Source of the DNA: Anaeramoeba flamelloides
Taxonomy: Eukaryota > Metamonada > Anaeramoebidae
Direction: 5' to 3'
Assembly: GCA_027625915.1 (NCBI GenBank)
Contig: JANTQA010000010.1
Span: 62,001-126,000 of the forward strand
DNA: 64,000 nucleotides
A program made the translations under genes and the position numbers. The notes under the pieces are model-generated. The model saw only the letters and a list, made by a program, of their open reading frames with translations, had not been told where the DNA came from and did not search any database. Shown one piece after another: positions 60,701 through 64,000 of this stretch; position 1 is the stretch's first letter, and every line of letters begins with the position of its first letter.

Positions 60701-63330
60701 CGGTGTTTTATACTCTCTGGGGGCTGGAATATAATGGTGTAAGATAAAGAAACATTTAATTGATTATTTGTTCAAGGAAAGTTAAAATATGTTGACTTTT
60801 TTTTTTTTTTGATTTTTGAGGAAAATCATTTATTGATCCATAAAAGTTTTCAAAATTTTTGAACATTTTAAGGCAAATTGGAAATCATCTTTTGTTTCAT
60901 CCTTATTGAACTTTCACCTCAGATGATATCAAACTATATTTATACACTCACCTTAAATTCTATAATACTTAAATGTAAAGCAAAAGGGTAGTTCAGTTGG
61001 AACTTTTGGATTCTTGAATCCTTTTACGGTAAATTTTGAATTGTTCATTCCGAGAAAAGGATTTGACCAAATGAGTAAAATTTTCGAAAAAAAAACCCTA
61101 AATTTGAAATTTTAACAAGATCTATTCACTTATCATGATTTCAAGCGAATAATTCACATTTTAGATTTATAAAGCCAATTGCCACTGGGCACAAAATTCG
61201 AAAATTCCTTCAAGTTTTTAGGATCGTTTATGCACATATTAAAATAAATTTTTTATGGTAAAAAATAAAATTTTTTCTGAAAATTTCTATTTTTATTTTT
61301 GGTTTTTTTGTAAATTTCCACTTATAAAATCTTGTAATTAAGTCTGATATTGATTTATGGTCTAATTATTGTTTTTCGCTGAGTGATTAATAGAAAAGTA
61401 CTAATAACTGACCCAAATTGAAAAGTAATTTGATTCCTGTTAAAATTAAATTACCCTACAATGATCAAAATAATGTGTGTACTACTACGAAAATCCGTGT
61501 TTCGAAATATAATCCCTGCTTTTTTTTCCTCTTGTTCCAATGCAGCATCCAATTTACTACCCAATAGTATACCAAAGTTCAAATAAATTTTGGGGGTCAT
61601 TTCCTTGATATTGAGTAAAATTTAAATTATTAATGCAATTTGTTGAAAATTTTTGGTAATTTTCTCGGTTTTTTTTGAAATTTTTTATATTTTTGTAAAA
61701 ATTTTTATAAAAATTTTACTCTATTTTTTTAGATAAATTTTGCAATTATATACTTCATTTTTAGGATTTTTTTTTTTAAAAATTAGAACTTTAAGAAACC
61801 AAAGCCATATTTAATTAGGGTTTATTGTTGGTTTCTTTGATCGGTTGATGTATAGGTCTTCAATAATAAAAAAACACTCTTTTTATTTTGAAACACGGAT
61901 TAAACTTTTCTGCACGCTTTATTTTAACAACAGTAATTAAAATTTTATCCCAAAGTTCAATAAGAAAGGAAGTTTACTTAAATTAATCTCAAAATATCAT
62001 TTCTAATTTACTTTGTGAGATCTTTATCGTTTGTTTCAATATTATAATTAGCGAAATATTTGGGTACTTGAAATAAAAATTTTGATTTATTAATTGGAAA
62101 AGAATTGTAATGTATTCTTAGGTGTATTTTTAAGAAATTTGTTAGTCGGGTTTTCAAGTAGAACAAAAAATAAAAACCAAAAAAAAACGTGAACAAAGAC
62201 CTTTTTTCGAAAAATTAATTTGTTTTAATCTTTTGAGAGAGGATCCTATTCACCTTCTAATATTGACAGTTGGAGTTTGTATTCTCAGAATTCATTTGGA
62301 GAGTGTGCCCTATAGTTTAAATAAAGTTACTAATCCACAGTTGTTCTTTGAAAGTTGTTAAAAATAAACATGGTACTCTTTTGGTATTCAAGCTACCTTT
62401 AGATAAAAGTTTGTCTTAAAAAGGGTTTATAAACAAACAAGCAATGAACACATTTCATTGCTTTGTATTTGTGTATCATGCTTTTTTTCTCATCTCGGTA
62501 AATTAAAGGGAAAAAGAAATTGCAAATAGAAATGAAAAAGGGAATTACTTTTAGATCACGATGAATCATTGGTGGATCAAGTGTGTGCATTGCACAAACA
62601 GCATCACAAACACGACCAAAGATTTGTAAAACAACTTTCTCTGAGAAACAAGAATTTTGTTTTAATTTTGCATTCATACTATTGATCAAATTGTCTTGTT
62701 GAGACGAAGGGAACAGAACATATTTAATTTGGTTTATTTTTTATTGTGGTTATTGTTTTGTGTTCAATTTTGTTTTATAATTTTAGTCTTATTTTAAACT
62801 ATTCTCCAAAAAAGGGGAAAAGATTTGAAAAAAATAACAAACCAGGGCAATATTCCATTAGAATGTAGATAAAATAATTGTTGTCCTCTTTCACTTTTTC
62901 GGCACCATATATTGAAATGACTGTTTTTTTTTTGCTAACCAAGTTATGCATACGAACCTCTGTTGTTATCCGCTCAAGCTCTGTTTTACTCGAATACAAT
63001 AATTTTTTTACAGCAAATATCTGGTTGCTTTGGAGATCAACAGCTTTATAAACAAACCCAAACCCACCTTTTTTATCAAGCAATTAAATTTAAGAAAAAA
63101 ATAAATAAACAAGCAAAAAACACTTTTTTGTTTTTTTTTGTTTTGGTGAATAGTTTTGGATTGTTGTGGTTGATTTTTGTGTTTATAAAAAATTTTGAAC
63201 CTTCTGCAATTAATTCAACAATTTTTATCTGTCTTTTGTTTATCGTAATTACTTTTTCAATGGTTGAGCTCACAAGAAGTGTGCTTGTCGTTGAAGCAAT
63301 TTTTTTCCCAATCCTCGACAGAAAACTCAT
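54791..63330 (-). CDS. NAK-family protein kinase fused to an NPF-rich linker and ANTH-like domain
   Basis: Five exons on the minus strand, 63330-63201, 63067-62843, 62694-62549, 59916-56707 and 55531-54791, join in continuous phase to 1,483 residues. The kinase (about 33-310) shows the glycine loop AEGGFGFVYKAV, lysine in FAVKKLL, a TTEVRMHNLV helix, HRDLK, CDFGSA and YRAPEM; MHTLDPPMIHRDLK is typical of the NAK group (AAK1, GAK, Ark1/Prk1), which phosphorylates clathrin adaptors. Residues 310-1150 are disordered N/E/K sequence with eleven NPF motifs (ligands of EH domains) and one DPF (AP-2 ear ligand). About 1162-1440 resembles the AP180/CALM ANTH domain: LLMILIQEGSPN, IHSLFGSIFVDLLIQKINLH, VFEGNFS, IVNETINIYKIITFII and FIKLFQKQTYLFEKIF. 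This implies one protein that phosphorylates, tethers and possibly binds lipid at endocytic sites. The exon 4/5 splice (AAT | GTAAGT ... AAAAG | GCT) falls inside the ANTH region and restores it. Confidence 0.83.
55532..56706 (-). other. Intron 4 of the kinase-ANTH gene, with palindromic repeats
   Basis: 1,175 bp, starting GTAAGT. Contains family I palindromes (55985-56225, 56390-56445) and ten-base direct repeats around 55785-55820 and 56300-56345. Confidence 0.7.
55780..55822. repeat. Ten-base tandem repeat AGTGTCGTAG-like
   Basis: Successive units TTAGAGTGCT, GTTAAGTGTC, ATAGAGTGTC, GTAGAGTGTC. The same kind of unit recurs at 56300-56345 (GTTAAGTGCC, GTCAAGTGTC) and at 53674-53700. Confidence 0.7.
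57600..58640 (-). repeat. Internal duplication within the kinase linker
   Basis: Two stretches of about 60 codons are near copies: one from about 58640 to 58490 (NEIYDPRKTGSSDQEDIEIS, then an N run, NPFVDEE, QENFEENFQ) and one from about 57775 to 57600 (NEIYEPRKTDSSLQEDIEMS, then an N run, NPFENNQ, QENFENYN). It adds NPF motifs and points to growth of the linker by duplication. Confidence 0.75.
60000..60108. mobile_element. Short MITE with family P-like ends
   Basis: GTTTTAAAAAGGCGAG at the left and, as complement, CTGTTTTAAAAATGTGAGG at the right; about 108 bp. Confidence 0.5.
61457..61935. mobile_element. MITE family B, copy 4
   Basis: Uninterrupted 480-bp copy: AATGATCAAAATAATGTGTG then AATCCGTGTTTC at the left; GAAACACGGATTAAAC, TTCTGCACGCTTTATTTTAA and CAGTA at the right. 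Interior matches 38018-38930 (TACTACCCAATAGTATAC, TCTTTGATCGG). Confidence 0.75.
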
Positions 63331-64000
63331 TTAAAGAGATTATGAAATACAACAAAAAAAGAAAAAAATGTTTACAATTCTTCTTGTAAACCCTTTGAAA
63401 ATGTGTTAAAAGGTTTGGTCTTTTTAGTTATGAAACCAGTTAGTGTTCTCAAAAATTATCTTTTCTGTTTTTTTCTCTTTTTCTAATAGACTAATTTTAT
63501 TGAAAAAAATTTTTACGATGATCAGTTGATTTCGTTTGGTGTTCAACTTATAATAGTTCTCGACTTTTATTTAATGAATTTTTATTAATAGTTTGATGAA
63601 AAATAAATCAAGGGTAATCTTGTATCTCTTCAACAAACTCTAACGAAAGTTCTTTGAAAAGATTACGCAAATTTGACATTCATTTTTTTGAAAAATCAAA
63701 AAGGGTTAAAATCGAAAATAACGCGAAAAAGTGAAAAAACTTTGGACAAACTATCATAAAAACGTGTCTAACTGTTGTTCTCTTTTAGCTCATCTAAATA
63801 ATTATTTACTTCCAATAATGGTTGAAAAGGATTTTACATTGAAACATAACCTTAAAAATTAATTTTGAAAAAATTTCAAATTTTGTTTTTGAATGGATAT
63901 TAAACAAAAAATGATTTTCACTTGATTTTACTTTTTTTTTTATCAATCAATTTCAAATCAGAGAGATTGAAATTTGAATCTTTAGTTATCTATTTCTAAT
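63331..64000. other. Upstream of the kinase-ANTH gene
   Basis: The presumed promoter side of the minus-strand gene. AT-rich, no open frame with coding character and no recognised element. Confidence 0.5.

Larger units (their letters stand above)
59917..62548 (-). other. Intron 3 of the kinase-ANTH gene
   Basis: 2,632 bp, starting GTAATT just after HRDLK and ending AATTTATAG before CENLLF. Contains a family P-type element (60000-60108) and a family B MITE (61457-61935). No internal exon recognised. Confidence 0.7.

Overview
The window is about 80% A+T eukaryotic nuclear DNA. Genes are split by AT-rich spliceosomal introns (GT...AG), proteins carry K/E/N-rich low-complexity inserts, and small inverted-repeat transposons are dense. 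The protein set (clathrin adaptor sigma chain, endocytic kinase, Hsp70 exchange factor, MacroD-type macrodomain, PSP1-domain protein) is typical of an amoeboid or flagellate protist. My guess is an Anaeramoeba-like free-living protist, from composition and style only. Every confident gene ends in TAA and uses TGG for tryptophan, so the standard code fits.

Layout. 1-3.3 kb: copies of a long AT-rich repeat. 3.3-5.05 kb (minus): a three-exon, shortened aspartate-aminotransferase-fold protein that has lost its PLP-binding residues; head-to-head with it, 5.25-6.3 kb (plus) is a cryptic five-exon small gene with a CxxC motif. 6.3-9.9 kb: nested MITEs. 9.9-10.8 kb: unresolved plus-strand coding pieces. 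11.4-11.9 kb (minus): intronless AP-4 sigma subunit. 13.2-15.7 kb: tail-to-tail inverted paralogous fragments with two MITEs. 16.1-21.9 kb (plus): MacroD-like macrodomain gene split by a 4,335-bp intron that holds a dead Tc1/mariner element. 23.9-25.4 kb: inverted-repeat element containing a 101-base T run. 25.7-27.3 kb (minus): RG-repeat/PSP1-domain protein, three exons. 28.9-29.8 kb (minus): F/G/N-rich protein. 34.3-39.5 kb (minus): Fes1/HSPBP1-type Hsp70 nucleotide exchange factor split by a 4,289-bp intron full of MITEs. 39.7-43.3 kb: palindromic MITEs. 43.4-43.8 kb (minus): small cryptic gene, divergent from a pentaspan membrane protein gene at 44.2-51.2 kb (plus, six exons, one 4,250-bp intron). 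54.8-63.3 kb (minus): a five-exon gene for a 1,483-residue fusion of a NAK-family protein kinase, a linker with eleven NPF motifs, and a C-terminal ANTH-like domain.

The clearest functional theme is clathrin and endosomal traffic: AP-4 sigma and the kinase-NPF-ANTH protein. The most unusual items are that fusion and the aminotransferase-fold pseudoenzyme. The transposon record can be read in layers: an autonomous Tc1/mariner relic, MITEs with matching ends, and MITEs nested in other MITEs, many of them inside introns. All exon models were built by hand from splice sites, phase continuity and family alignment from memory; no searches were run.
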